The notes: generated by a model not told the origin, from the sequence alone. Counted from the stretch's first letter, positions 37,814 through 51,330 are shown. The stretch: 64,000 nt of DNA from Albula goreensis (GCA_022829145.1 CM040755.1:9433063-9497062), one strand, 5' to 3'. Made by a program: numbers and translations.

Positions 37814-40529
37814 GTGAGCCTCCCCTGCCACCGGCTACAGCACAATTACTGAGGCCAGATTCAATCAAAACCATCCAGCCTCTGTAAGGGCAAATGCTAC
37901 TCAATTTTGAAATGAAATTAATATATCCAAAATTAATAGCATGCTTATTTCCAATTAAATATAACATACTCAATGAAAATTATGTTGCAATGAAAATTTA
38001 GTTTTGCACTACACATGTGCTTATTTGGTCTATGTGTATACAACAGCCTGCCATGTTCTTTCCTGAAACTGAAAAAAGCGTTTTTTTTTCATTGAGATTA
38101 AAATATGTCAAGGGGTAACTTAATCAGCTGGAGCCATACTGTATGTCCCTACTTAATCATGTGAAGCATTAGATACAGCATTTGCAGTGAAATTCATGCA
38201 AGTAACTGCAAATATTCAGCCTGGGGGATTTGCTGGAATGACAGATGCTCTCGATAGCTCATCTTCATGTGCGTTCCACAGCTCTGAAGCATGAATATGG
38301 TCAAACACTACAATGGGCCAAGATATTACTGGCTGCTTTGAAAGGCCCAACATACCTCTAATTTTACCCAAAAAAAGGGAGGTGATGTAGGAGCTCTCAC
38401 AACATGCCCTCATTTTCTCAGCACTAGCTTTGCAAATAGGATTGCTACGCCATCTCTGTTATGTATCCATGTGAGAGGTCAATTTTAGACCAAAGTCAGA
38501 AAATCGACTTTTACAGCCAAAATACCCATACTTTTGCTGGCAACTCATTTTTTTCTGACTTGGGTCATTGTGTACTGGGTACAGGATGTGATATACAGCT
38601 GAAATACATGTCAGCATGAGTCAAGTGGGCCTGTGAAAGGTTTTATGTGGCTCTCACTGCCGAGGCCAGAGCCTGGAAGGCAGGGATCCAGGGTCCTTAC
38701 TTGAGAGATGAAGCCCTTTAGCTGTACAGCAGGCCCATGAAGGCGAGTGAATCCCACCGTGTCTCAGTGTGAAATCCTGCTCTGAGCTCAGCTGGCATCC
38801 ACAGCATCAGATAAGAGACCCTGGCCCCATTGTGGGGGCCGTCCTCGCCCCTCTCTGCAGAAAAATGCTCCTTTTGTCTCTCCTGTAAACAACCCTGTCA
38901 GACCCGGGGTGCAGGATGCCTTCCCATGTGTATTTAGGGGTCTGTGGAGTCTTCCGTAAATGAAAATGAGACAAAGCGCATTAATTGCAGTTCCACTGGC
39001 TGTTATTCCTTCGGTAGCTCTTCAGCCAGTACATGTTTTTGTTTGGCCTTATTCTGTCTCCGTTAAAACCAAATGTTATTTCACATGAGATTATGACACT
39101 GTACTTTTAATTTTTTTTTATTATATGCTTGATTATGGTAATGGTTTAGCACATGATCCTGACTTACGTAAAACATTTTTTTTCCCAAGTTTTAACTTTG
39201 TACTCAAAATCAAAGCCCACACAACAAGAATTGTTACATGTGTTCAGTGAGCTTCTGATAGTTTTAGTTGTTTTGATTGTCAAAACTTAAGGCACAATGA
39301 TAAAAATACTGTATTAAATTGAATTATTACTACATAATGTAATTGAAACCCTGTGGTGATGTCTATGCCAGGGCAAATTCCATTTTATAGCAGGGTGGAA
39401 TGTAACCATTACAGCCAAGAAACTGTCACATTCTTCCTGTGTGAGATTAATGGTACATAGTTTTGAAATAAAGACAGCAACAATTACTCAAGGTAATACA
39501 ATGCATTTTGACCATTGCAAAATAAATTTGGACCATTAAAATACAGCCAAAGTCAAAGCTTGGTGAAGACACTCTGACATCTAGTGGATTGAGTTGGAAT
39601 TGCAGCTTTGAATTTGAAAGGTACCCTGGACTGGATATTATGTTAGAGTGTAATACAATATGCATTTATCTAACCAGCAATTCATTTATATAGACATAGG
39701 GCTGCCCCCACCCCATCCCATATTAATTAAATGTGTACCAGTGGAATTAGATACAGACCTGCTTGAATGCCTTTTAATTCCTTTCTTTCTTTAATATATT
39801 CATTTATGGGTTACAATCAGCCATGGATTAGAGAGCTGCTGATAGGGTGGGCTGGTGGATGAGTGTTTCCGTTTTTTTATTGGCTCATCCCTCTGTGTGG
39901 TCATAATTATAGCTCTCTCTGGTCATCAGGTCGGCTATTGATAAGCTACCAAGGGATTTGGAAGGATACCAACGTGGCATATTGTGATATTATTTTTTAC
40001 CTTGCAAATGGTATTGCCTGATACATTATTAGCATATAGTCATGTGCACATGCAGCACTCTTATACATTGTCAGAACTGTTTATGTTTGAAAGCTGAGGA
40101 TTTCAAAATTCTGCTCATTAAAGAAACATTAGTCCAGGGAGGCATCATTTCTGTTGCCTGGTAACGGTGCTTGCGTGTAATTTCTGGGAGACACACTCCG
40201 CACACTTCCTCTTATAGCAGATGATTACTGAAAGTGTCTGAGCTATTCAGTAATGTGAACTGCAGACCACATGCATTATTTTAATGGAATTAAATTTCAT
40301 GAATATGTCTGTTGTGCAATATAATATTTTTACAACAGGTAAATCACTTGCTTCCTGGAAAGGTTCATTGGATTTATTCTTAAAATGGTTTTGGAATTAT
40401 TTTATGAGATCATAAAAGGTGTTCAGTTTTTCCACATGAAAGGGCCGTGGCCCATGTGGAGCATGCCTTACCCTAACCTGTACTGACGGCCATGGCTCAC
40501 TCCTCTCCCCGTTCCCTGGTGTGTTTCAG
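37814..40529 (+). other. shank2: shank2 intron 6 (2.7 kb)
   Basis: AT-rich. No coding sequence or repeat family was recognised. Confidence 0.9.
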
Positions 40530-40646
40530 GCCTGTCGCTACGGACACGTTCAGCACTTGGAGCATCTGCTGTTCTACGGTGCGGACATGAGCGCCCAGAA
40601 CGCCTCCGGCAACACAGCGCTGCACATCTGTGCACTGTACAACCAG
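40530..40646 (+). CDS. shank2: shank2 coding exon 7: ankyrin repeats 5-6
   Basis: The acceptor is ctggtgtgtttcag and the donor is cag|gtgtgt. The exon is 117 bp, phase 0 at both ends, and encodes residues 304-342. ACRYGHVQHLEHLLFYGADM finishes repeat 5, and ASGNTALHICALYNQ starts repeat 6. This is one of the most conserved parts of all SHANK proteins; only the Ser in ADMSAQN differs from the Gly I recall in mammals. The SGNTALHICA turn is a textbook ankyrin TALH motif. Confidence 0.97.
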
Positions 40647-41942
40647 GTGTGTATGTGTATGCACGCGTCATCAAAACATGCTCGCCCGCACCACTGAGCA
40701 CTGTTGTGCTTTTGACAATGCCTTTTTTTTAGTGTATCGTGTGGATGTGGAAGCAGTGTGGAGCACTTTCTGGGTTTAAGCTCAGGTAGGACCCTGCTGC
40801 CATAGCCTTGAGCTATGTTCTGGGCTAACGTCATACCCAGCTATTTTAATAATCATGCCAAAGACAGAAACCACATCTAAATTGACCAAAAAATGTAGGG
40901 GAAAAAATGTAGGGAGTGTGGTTACTTGGGTCTTGTCTTGGCAATGTTTTCCAGTAGGGACTGCTTATCAGCTGTATCATATCACAGGTGGATTTATTTC
41001 CTTCATTTCCAGTAATGTGAGCAGTACTGTGTTTTAAAATGTAGCCCAAAAAAAGGACCTTCAAATGAACCCAAGCAAATAATGCAATTTAATGTGGTGT
41101 GAGTTTAACTTCAGTGGCCCAGAATACAATATGTGTCAGTGCCCAGATGGTTGTGGGTTGGAAACCTCAAAAATACCAGATTTTGAATTGTTCAAGACTG
41201 CTGGCATATCAACCCATAATGATGGTCCTGCTGTTTGATGGGGCTTGTTTGACACCGCAGACCCAAGGGCTGTTCATTTCCTTTTTATGTCAGAAATGAA
41301 ACGTAAGGGCCCCCCCACCACCACCCCTTCTCTTGCAGGTGTTTATTCAGAGCCTTGATTTTGTTGTCAGGGCTGTCCTGGATCAATAGGAGATTCTCTT
41401 CCTCATTAGCGTCTCCGTTTCCCTCCCCTGCCCAGTCGGTGTGGGCGGTGCGGTCAGCAGATTCCCTCTGCAGCAGTGGGCGGCCCCGTGTTTAATGAGC
41501 ACGTCTGGTTAACCAACGGCGGATTGAGTGACGGACCTGTACCATACCCACCGCATGTGGCGTGTGGTGTGCAGGGGGGCCATGCCAGTGCCACCCCTAC
41601 CCTGACGCTGCACACCCAAATACGGACATCCTCTACACATGCTTACCTTGATTTGGTGCCAGGGTTGCATACTGTATATTTTCAGATCATTTCGTAGTCA
41701 CTAAACATGGACGATGTTCGAGATGATTGAACTTGGAGGTGAGAGTGGGAGGCTAAACATTTCCAAACAAATATTTAATATTCAAGAAAACATTAAAGGC
41801 TCACTATTTGCATATATCATAAACACAGTTACGACTGACTTAAATACCTTAATTAAATAAATAGCTTCTGTCTTTCAAAACACATTAATCATTTGACGAC
41901 TTTGTTCTGTAAAGACATAATGATCATAGCTGCATGGGGTTT

Positions 41943-42010
41943 TGTGTGTGCATGTGTGTGTGTGAGTGTGCAAGCATGCATGCATGCATGCGTGTGTGTA
42001 TGCACGCATG
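41943..42010 (+). repeat. TG and ATGC simple-sequence tract
   Basis: A GT run passes into gcatgcatgcatgcatgcg and then another GT run: a compound alternating purine-pyrimidine microsatellite. Confidence 0.9.
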
Positions 42011-43849
42011 CAGTGCGGTGCCTGCAGCACCTCTACCCTGATTCTTCACACTAGAATTAGGATATCCTCTGCACGTGCACAGCGTGGGCAGTTGTAACGC
42101 GTGAGCTCCTGCACAGTGGATCATTAGCTTCATTTACGCTGTGTTCTGTGCTGTGAGAAAAGAAAAACAGACATTCAAGAAGCTGGATTGGACAGGTCAT
42201 ACAGGCAGGTCATTATTCCTAGAACTGTTAATGGATGTTAGTGTAATCTGACTATGTTCGGGACAGACAGTCAGCCAGCCTGATTTGATTGGCCCGTCAG
42301 CCAGCCTGCTGATGGCTTATGTAACTTTAAGCTAGTCCTGCTATGTCTTCCTGTTTGCCTACTGTAAGTCCCTCTTGACACTCTGTGTTTGTGGAAACTG
42401 CTGCACACCAGCTTACACCTTGGTTTGCTGTTGAATACCTCTCAAGGAGGATTGCACAAAGTGCGAACTATGTTAGTCTGCTGGCTTTTGAGTGTCGTTT
42501 TTCCCCAATGTAAATTCAGTGCTAGTGTGAAAACCATAAGCTTCTGCAGTGGCAGAAACAGAGATCTCAAGTCATGCAGGGATGTCAAGCGTATGTACAG
42601 TATCGGGTCAGTAGTGCAGCAGTACATTGTCATATAGCTGTTGGGTATAGAATGACATTGTTTAGTTCATGGGGTGACATGCAGGGAGTATCTGTGAGTC
42701 ACTGGACTGACAGTGGATTTAAACAGACAGCTGGTGGTCATCCATCAAGGTACTGCAGCTTCCATGTAAGTCAGGGAAATGGCTGCTTTAATGACTGTAC
42801 CATCAGTAATTTAACAGCTGACAGTACTGTAGCTTACTATGCACGAGGTCAAGAGCTGGTCAAATGAATCAAGTTTTTAGGCTCTAGATGAGCTCTCAAC
42901 CCTGTCACTCACGGAAACTTCCAAAAACCAGAGCGAATTTCTTTCCAGAAACAGGTGGAACCAACTGCAAATGGAATGATCAGGCATAAAAGCGGCTTCC
43001 ACAGATCTGTTACTCAGTGACCGGGTGCCTATCTACCTGCGAGGTACTGCCTCTTTCATGGGAATGACTGTAGTGAGGTCTTGGCAGACCACGTCCTTGG
43101 CCACCAAACTAAAGACACCGGTAGATGTGTTGTGCTGCATTCTGCGTTGAGTGAGTTAAATGTTAATGTGTTGTCGTTGTGTATGTTTTTTGCTGGTGTC
43201 CTAATTTCTGTGGTTGCTAGGCGCTCATCTGAGAGGCGGGAAAACAGGAACATGGGAGTCACGGAGAGGTTCAGCTTGCGGCCCTTTTGCCAGTCAAGCT
43301 TTTTTTTCACAGCCTGAAATGTCCTTTTGTTGAATTTTGAGCCCCTGAAAATAGATTATTAATATTCTCCACGGTGATTTCAGATCCCATATTCCATGTA
43401 AAGTGCTTTCTCATGTACCATCAGTATTCCAATGTGCCAGGAGTGCAGATTGGTGATACTGGGCCTTGTGAAACCACACCCATTTGCACTGCAACCCTGT
43501 CCTGGGGATGTGGATTGTCAAACATATTCAGTAGCAAACACATTCTGGAGAGAAGGAAGCTGAAACCCAGAGCTATATCTGAGATACTCCATGTCCACTG
43601 GGAAACAGATGTGTACCGTATGTAGCTGGGATGCACAGAACATTGGTGTCCTTATCATGATAAGATGTTTTGATTTGCACTCACGTACCCCAATACACAC
43701 ATACAGACACACATCACCACGATCATCATAATCACGATTTACAGAGAAAAACCAAAAAAAGCTGAAAATTTTACAGTGTGTTGCAGTAGGTGAATAACAA
43801 CACACCGCCAGGTCAGGAAAATTAAAAAAAATATTAAAGGTGAGGATTT

Positions 43850-43940
43850 TTCACTCTGGCCAGGTCACTGAGCTGTGGACCTGCAGGTCATGGATTTAAA
43901 TCACAAGTGGGACACTGCTACTGAGCCCTCATAAATCACT
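43850..43940 (+). mobile_element. degenerate tRNA-derived SINE head
   Basis: ctgcaggtcatggatttaaa, then tcacaagtgggacactgcta and ctgagccctc, parallel the fish SINE head around the B box (ggttcaaatcccaggtgggg type). The B-box core is mutated and no clear tail was seen. Confidence 0.4.
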
Positions 43941-46809
43941 CAGTAATAATGTATTTATGAAGAGGTGAAGCTAAAAAGTGTTATTTAGGGTATTTATGTT
44001 TTTTGGCATCAAAATGGAGATGATGTTAAGGATGCCTGTCAAAATCTTGGCAGACAGTGCCTGTATCCTTGCACATATTTTTGGTGTAAGTGATGTGAAT
44101 TACAGTTAAGTTGTATTGGTCACATCTGAACAAAATGAAACAATGGCACCAAGGCATTAATGGGGCTATACACATTTTCACATTTACAGTCTGACCTGTT
44201 TTAAAATATGTGTTTTTCTGCCCCAGCAGTGGTACTTGTATTAAGCTGATGAATTACTTTAAATGGCATTATTGGGTGACAGTGCTGTTTCTGCTCTGCT
44301 GAAGCAAACATTGGACTGGGCCATTAGCTAACACTTCATTCTGCACTTTATCCATTGGCTTCAGGTCGACAGCAGAATGAAGCCCATTTGTCAAACCCCT
44401 GTCAGGTCTTTAAGAATGCATTATCTGGAGTTCATGGGAGCTGTTTTAGTGCTCTTGGGAAGAACTGAAAGCAATATTTGTATTAAATAATTATTGCACA
44501 ATAAAGTTCATGTCTGCTTAAGTAACTGAGATTCTTTGGAAGGTTAGATTTCCTCTCTCATCTTTGAACAGTTGCATTGTTTGAAGCCCAACTACAGTGA
44601 CATTCATCCTCATAATAGATTTCAGCAATCATGAGAAATGAGTTGATCTAATTTGGAGTAAAAAAAGGGCAGGAAATGGGAGAGAAAAAGAATAGGATAG
44701 TGAATGATTTAATAAGGAAAGGGCCGCTTTCCCAAAATGTTAATTGATATCATTAGAAATAATGAATGAAAAGGCTTTCAAATTTTCTTGGCAGACCTCT
44801 TTGTCTTGGTATAGCTATTAGAAATGTGAAAATCTAAATGAGCATAAATTGTTATTTCATTGTTTTTATATAGAAAGACGCTCTTGTTTGAACCTCCATT
44901 GCGGTTCTCACTGCTTTGAATTAGGATTTATAAGGTATGGAGCTTGACTAGGGTGCACATGATGTAAAATCTTGTCTAACTTCATACACTTTTGCATATA
45001 TTCAAATATCTTTGCTCGCTCTGCCCCTCCTTCTCTTCAGTAGCGTTATGCTCTCACGTCCCCACTCTGTCACTACCATAGTGGGGGTGGGGAGCATGAC
45101 GAGTGGAATTAGGGCTGATAGAATCCTAATTACTGGCAGAGCATACATCAATAAATGTGCAACCAGAGTGTATAGTTTTAAATGTGACTTTAAATTATAA
45201 TTAAATCAACTGGACTGGATCCCTCTGGATCGATTGGATTGAGCAATGCTAATGAATGCAAATGCATCCGCACCCATCTCCAAATACCAAGTCTTTTGAG
45301 CCATGCAAGATTCCATCTATGCTGAATATTTTCTAGTTGCCTTAAACTCTTTTAGTGCAGAAGGGAAAAAAAAAAGATGAACAAAACACACATGTAAATA
45401 TCTCTCGAGCACAAGGGTGAGCAGTTCTAGCGAAGCCAGGTTTGCTTTCCTGCGATAAAGAAGCTGAATGGTACACTGCATGGCTGCTGTTAGAACACAT
45501 GCGACCACAGCGCTCTCTGGGGTGCGGTATTTGCGCGGTGAGCAGAACGCCTGCTGCAGTGATGGACGGCTGCGGTGGTAGTGGTGGCTGACCCTGCCCA
45601 CAGACTCTCCGACTCAGACAGGAAATGCAACCACGGTGATGGACCTGACCAGAAAACAACAGCGCATTTGAGATGGCCCTCAGGCTACAAAAAACATTCA
45701 TCCAACTATTGGCAAGATAACAGAAAATGGTGTGATTTTTTTTTTCTAGGAGAGTGGAATCTCACTCTCCACCCTTATTTTTAACCTTTATCCAGACAGT
45801 GACAACCTTTACTTACTGAAAGAAGAATGCCATATATTTTTATTGTTATACTGAGCCAGGCATAACACTGTGTCCATGCAGCCCTCAAAGCAGACTGGAA
45901 ATGGTTTATTATTCAACCAAACAGACACTTAACTTTTATTCCTACGCCAACTGGTCAAAGGAAAGTGAGGATAGATGAAACCACAAAATGTGAGGAGCTA
46001 CAATGTCTGATCATGTGAACCTATCTCTATGTTTTTGCTGTGGTGGTCAAAACAGTTTGATTGGTTCAAACAAGCTCGTGATTAACAGTCAGCTTTTGCT
46101 CTGTCCATTTTGGGATACATGAAACCTGGCTATCCCATCATTAATGCAAACATATCCCCTTTACTCTGTACATTCATTTCCAGGCAGTAATTAGAGGTGG
46201 TTATTTGGCCATCATCTCCCCTGTTCCCATCATGTGTGAATATATCCCTATGGTAACATGGTTTTTTTTTCTGTGCTGATCATTTGCCTAATCCTCTTGC
46301 ATTGGTCTTGTGTCAAGACAGCTGCATTCTATTTCCCCCTTCTGGGGTTTTGAAATAGGATGGTTGTTGGCCTCTGTCTTGTGCTGTAATGATTTTGCTA
46401 TGGAGTCAGCATTTGAGATGTAGCTTAGTTTCCGAATGGAATGCAGGAGCACTGAAGCATCATTAAGTATTGGTTTTATTTACCAAAAAGTGAATATGCC
46501 AGTAATGCCGATGACTAAACCATACTCATGAATTTCTGCAATGCTTTTGCGGGAGAGCCTGGTCTGTAGTCAATCAATAGTTGTCCTTACTTTGGCAATT
46601 AAGTGAAAATCTTGCACACTTTCTTCACAAACAGTTACAGAAGAATAAAAAAGGAACACGTGCATTTACTTTATATGTCATTCAAAGTTAATACCTATCC
46701 AGAACCCTGTGTTTTCACAGCCTCGAAGGAATTAATGTTTTATGCAGAGAGACTAGGATGTCTCTTGAATAACTGTAGAATAAGAATAACTGTAGTAGTG
46801 CTGGAAATA

Positions 46810-47101
46810 CTTGGCTGTTGTGGAATGGTGTGTGCGCTTGAGAAAATGTGTGAGTGCGCTCGTGTGCTCAGCTGAGCTTTCTGTGGGTGGGCAGCTAAAT
46901 CCAGCAACCCGAAGTGGGCTCTATCAGCGCTGCAGCACAAAAGATTCCCCCTCACTTTACTGCACACAGTCTCTCTCAGCCTTGCAAGCATCTGCTCAAA
47001 GCGCACACAGCACACACACACCGCACACGGAGACGCCCGCACGCACACGGACACGTGCGCGCGCTCTCAAGCCCAGGGGCCGAAGGAGAAGCCCCGAACT
47101 C
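46810..47101 (+). promoter_or_regulatory. shank2: candidate internal promoter / alternative first exon of shank2
   Basis: CpG density rises sharply towards 47030-47100 (gacgcccgcacgcacacgga, acacgtgcgcgcgct, including a CACGTG E-box). The block ends at a strong donor, aactc|gtaagt, with GT at 47102-47103. The frame leading into the donor is open for 97 codons and joins exon 8 in phase, but it contains no ATG, so it would be 5' UTR if used. Shorter SHANK2 transcripts from internal promoters are known in mammals; their equivalence to this site is inference. Confidence 0.3.
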
Positions 47102-47215
47102 GTAAGTGCCAGGGAGACTTTGACCCACTTTTAAAACCAGCCGTTAGAAAACCTGCTGCTTATTCTACGGCAAAACGTTCCCATCCACTCTCCTTCCTCT
47201 TCCTCAGAAGGGACT

Positions 47216-47268
47216 GGGGGTGCGGGGGTGGGCAGAGGACGAGGCGAGGGGGCGGGTGAGGAGGGGGG
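47216..47268 (+). other. G-run cluster, possible G-quadruplex, 80 bp before exon 8
   Basis: Six runs of at least three G lie in 53 bases on the coding strand (47216-47220, 47224-47228, 47230-47232, 47248-47252, 47254-47256, 47263-47268). The largest loop is about 15 bases. It would be in the pre-mRNA near the exon 8 acceptor. Confidence 0.6.
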
Positions 47269-47349
47269 CAATTTAACGGAAGCGCCAGTCGATCGGAACC
47301 TATTAACCACCTCCGGTGGTGTCTTGTGTCTTCTGTTTCCCCCTCCCAG

Positions 47350-47427
47350 GATAACTGTGCCAGAGTTCTTCTTGTCCGTGGAGCCAACAAGGAGGTCAAG
47401 AACTTCAACAGCCAAACTCCATTCCAG
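47350..47427 (+). CDS. shank2: shank2 coding exon 8: ankyrin repeat 6 end, repeat 7 start
   Basis: The acceptor is ccccctcccag and the donor is cag|gtaagg. The exon is 78 bp, phase 0 at both ends, and encodes residues 343-368. It begins DNCARVLLVRGANKEVKNFN and ends NSQTPFQ. The CARVLL.RG core is shared by all SHANKs. Pro in TPFQ matches SHANK2, whereas SHANK1 and SHANK3 have Ala. The upstream 140 bases are G-rich with six G-runs at 47216-47268, and a CpG-containing, exon-like block ends at a strong donor at 47101 (see findings). Confidence 0.96.
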
Positions 47428-47956
47428 GTAAGGGTGTGCACCTCTTCCCTCTGCCCTGCTGGCAGTGGCCAGAGGAGGATGCTCAGGAAGGAACTGAGAG
47501 CAAAAGTGGTCCATGTTGAAATGTACTGAACTACTGTGAATCCAAGCTGACACTCAATGTTTCTGCAACATTGCTATATCATTTCTGCAATGCTGTCACA
47601 CTCCGGCAGCAGCAGAGAGGTGTTACAAGCATTGAAATGGTTATACTTCTGCCTGTAAAGTGAAAAAAAAAATTGTATCACACTTGTGGATCTTTCAGAT
47701 TATGGCTGGCATGCTTTGAGTTTGTTGGAACTTTGTTTGATCTCTTTTAGAAAGGGGCCATTTGCCCGCTTAGAGCTTTCAGTCATGTAAAAAGGCACTC
47801 CTGTGTTGTTAATTTTTCAGCACCAGTCATTATGGTAGATGACTGTTTAAAGAGTGAATCAATCCGTGTTGTGTAACAGCATGCACATTTTGAAAGCCTG
47901 AAGGTACAAATAGTAACAAACTAGCATTGTTGACTTAAATGAAGCTTCCTCATGAG

Positions 47957-47989
47957 TCAGAGAGGGAAAGAGAGAGAGAGAGAGAGAGA
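47957..47989 (+). repeat. GA microsatellite
   Basis: agagagggaaag followed by about ten AG units. Confidence 0.9.
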
Positions 47990-50631
47990 CCCAGATAATG
48001 CTGGCTTTTATGTAAGGCAATCCTCCATGCATGATGGCCACTTGAACGGAGCAGTAATTCCACTCGTGTTAATTGTTGTTTAGATGTGTCGGCCGGACAG
48101 CATGTGTTTGCCTGATTGGAAAATGGTGAAACCGCAGGCCAGTGCGACCCATTATCTTGTGGAGTGGCATATAGGAGATGCATCATGGGGGATGAAGTCC
48201 AGAAACGCGTGGCTCTGTGTCTAGACTGAAAATTGCATAATGTTGACTTTGAAAGCCTTGATGAAAAAGATCAATGATTTCTGATCCACTCCAGTGTAGA
48301 AATAGGCCTATTTGACTTTCCTACCCACATTCCCTTTTGTTAAATGCTTGACTAACTCAGTTAGTGAAGGCCATGCAAATGGTGTATGCAGCTTTAATGA
48401 AATGAGGCAGAGAATTCTGTCCATTACACTTATCTGAGGCCATTACTGTAATTGAGTTACACAGGTGCCTCTTCCTGTGGAGCCAGGCTGTGCTGCCCTG
48501 TGGAGTGGTATCATTATGATTTTGCATGCTGTATCCTTCTTAAAACACCCAATCTGGTCATCCCATCTGCATCTGAATATAAGCTGTACATTCAAACTCA
48601 AAACCACACCCATCCTATGGTTTCCCATGGTTATAAAAACGGCCTTCTGTCCCATGTCAAACTTCACAATGGCCATTTCAACGAAAATCATACAGAAAAG
48701 TCACACATAACCCATGCACATGCAGAAAATGGTTAAATATAACTGGAATTAGTTGAACTGTTCCACTGATATAGGGGTTATGGATTCCTGTGTGAATTAT
48801 GCAATATTAGATTTACAGACAGAAGCAGGGTTTTGTTCAAATGTAGCGGTTCTTCTTTGTTCTGACAATTACACTGATCCAGACTTAAACCAGCATGCTT
48901 TGTTCACTCAAGAAGCTTACTTTGCCATCAAAGGTGGAATGAAAAGCATATAATAATTGCTGTTCTGCTGAACACATGGAATGACACCTTATGAATCACG
49001 AATGACACAAACTTATTTTAAGAACAGTTGGCCAAGTACGTTTGGACGTGATAGAGAAGAATATGCACTGTTACAGTGAACTCATGAACAAGATTTAAAT
49101 AATTATATTTTTAACAAAGCATCGGGGTGCTTGCAGATATGCGTGTTGGTACTTACCAGTTAACCCTTCATGGTGAAGTGGTGTGATAATAAAACCTCTT
49201 AACTGAGACTAACTTGGGATTCTTGCTCTTGTACAATATTTAAAAAACAAGCTTTTACAACAGTGTTCCATAGAGCCTTAACAGTGATTATTAACAAGCA
49301 TTCCTCATTGAATATGAACCGTCTGTCACTGCAGCACATGTACTTGGGTCACTATAGAGAGAGGCTGAAATAACCAAAAGCTTAGTTTTTCTTGTTTCAG
49401 AGGAGCATATCTACAGAGACTGGTATTACAGTTCTACGATGAATATCATTAGTCTACATATTTAAATGAGTAAATTGCATTTTTGTAGCTGAAACATTGT
49501 TAGTGGAAATCAGTCAGGCATCTGAGTGTGTATTTTGAGGAAAAAGAGAGCAGCTAAAGTGAGGCAGTGATGAGGGGAAAAAGTCTGCTTAATTGCACAC
49601 ATTTCCACATTTACAGTCACTCAAGATAAGCAAGTTGGCTGTGCTGGAAAAAGAGAGAACCGAACGTTCCTCAGATAACAGTTTGTTATAGTCTCATTTT
49701 TTCTTTTATGATTTCCTTAGACATTTGAAAGCAGCCTAGAATAGCAGGTGGCCTGCTGAGGCATCAAGTCGCCTGTGTGTTTGAAACTTCATTAGAAATA
49801 TTTTATTACTTCACTATTCTGATCAAAAAGCTTAAATACAGGTGGGGATATCATATTGTTCATTATGGAGTGAAATGGATGTCTCAGCAAAAATGGGTGT
49901 AACAAAAAACATAGGAGTTACTTATATACAAGAATATACTCTTTCCACATCTGAAAAAATTCCTTAAATGGGAAAGAATGCCAGATTTATATCAAAATTA
50001 TGCCAAATTGCAGCTAAATGTTCATCACAATATTTCAAAGATACTATATTGTGACCTTTCTGAAAGTATGCTACCTGTTTAAGCATTGTGTCATCTGCAA
50101 TTTGGGTTATTTTTCAAAGCTGTCATAAATGGAGAAAGTATTGGTATTGGATATGCCAATCCATACTTTGGCAGATAGCATACTTACCATTCCAGTCATA
50201 GAAAATAACCAATAACATCTGACAACATTCAACAATTTGTAATAACAGGCACAGTGTCTTTATAGGTCTGTTCTTGAGGCAAAGCAGTTTAATTTGGCCA
50301 TCTGTGAGACAGAATTGACATAAAAACGTTAGTGATTTAAATGAACTTTATTCAGCACACATACTCACGACCACCTCCTCCCCAGTAATACAGGGGTAGA
50401 TCTCAGGTGTGAAGACACTGGATTCGAAAGTGTGGACATCCCACGCTCCTCAAAATGCCTACATATCTGTTGATGGCTCTGGATGAATCAGGTTGTGGAT
50501 GAATCTACAGCCTTCACTCATGATAGCCTGCCATTTTGTATGCTCCTGAATTAGAGAGTTTAGTCTGAGTATTACATGACTGGTCAACATGCAGGTCAGG
50601 TGTGGGTAGAGTATTGATGCATGTGTATCTA

Positions 50632-50634
<3 letters not shown>

Positions 50635-50662
<28 letters not shown>
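50635..50662 (+). repeat. GT microsatellite
   Basis: About 14 GT units, followed by about 200 bases of looser GT-rich sequence to about 50850. Confidence 0.95.
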
Positions 50663-50664
<2 letters not shown>

Positions 50665-51330
50665 ATGTGTGCTTCTTTATGTGCTTGTGGATATTTGCTT
50701 CAGTGCATATTTGAGTGTGTACAGGTGGTAGTTTGTGAGAATGTGAGTATGCTATTTGTGTTTGCATCTTTGTGTGACCGTGTGCATGAGTGTGAATTTT
50801 TATGCTTTCATGTGTGTCTGTGCGCACGTGTGTGTGCGCGTGTTTGTGTGCATTAGTTCTTTTAATGTGAATTATGAATGAAAGAATATTAACACCAACA
50901 CAGCATATTAAATGACCTGACTCAATTAGATAGGAAACAGGTATACACAATCCCAGTTTAATTTGGTCCTTGGTCTTATCCTGTGTGCCCTGATAGGCCC
51001 CTGGTAGGTCACATGTGGCTATCAGTATAGATTACTGTCCTAATCTCCTCGTGGAGCACAGTCAGATCATGGCTGCTTGAGTGCGCCATGTAGGAGGAAT
51101 GCTTATGTAATCTACACGTCCGCCTTGCACTGGAGCTTTTCTGATAATCTCAATTATTTATCCCTTCCTTCTAAAAATATGTGATACACTCCATTTGCTG
51201 ATTTGTTAAAGCTCAGTTTGTTATTTCAGATCAGCCTGTCTTTGTATGAGCACACCTATATGTAGGGGTATCGTGCTTACAAAAAAATACAGTATTATTT
51301 CTGTCATATTCCCTGTTCCCATCCCCCACT

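Larger units (their letters stand above)
40647..47349 (+). other. shank2: shank2 intron 7 (6.7 kb)
   Basis: It contains a TG/ATGC simple-sequence tract near 41.95 kb, a degenerate SINE near 43.85 kb, a 14-bp perfect palindrome of paired GATA motifs (cttatcatgataag, 43651-43664), a CpG-containing block at about 46850-47101 with a strong donor, and a G-run cluster at 47216-47268. The remainder is AT-rich and unassigned. Confidence 0.9.

Noticed and set aside
43651-43664. 14-bp palindrome cttatcatgataag as a regulatory site
   Set aside because: Paired GATA motifs of this length occur by chance in AT-rich DNA, and nothing nearby supports a function.
46740-47054. Antisense 104-codon Cys/Val-rich open frame
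   Set aside because: It reads the reverse of a CA-rich, CpG-rich stretch. The composition explains it.
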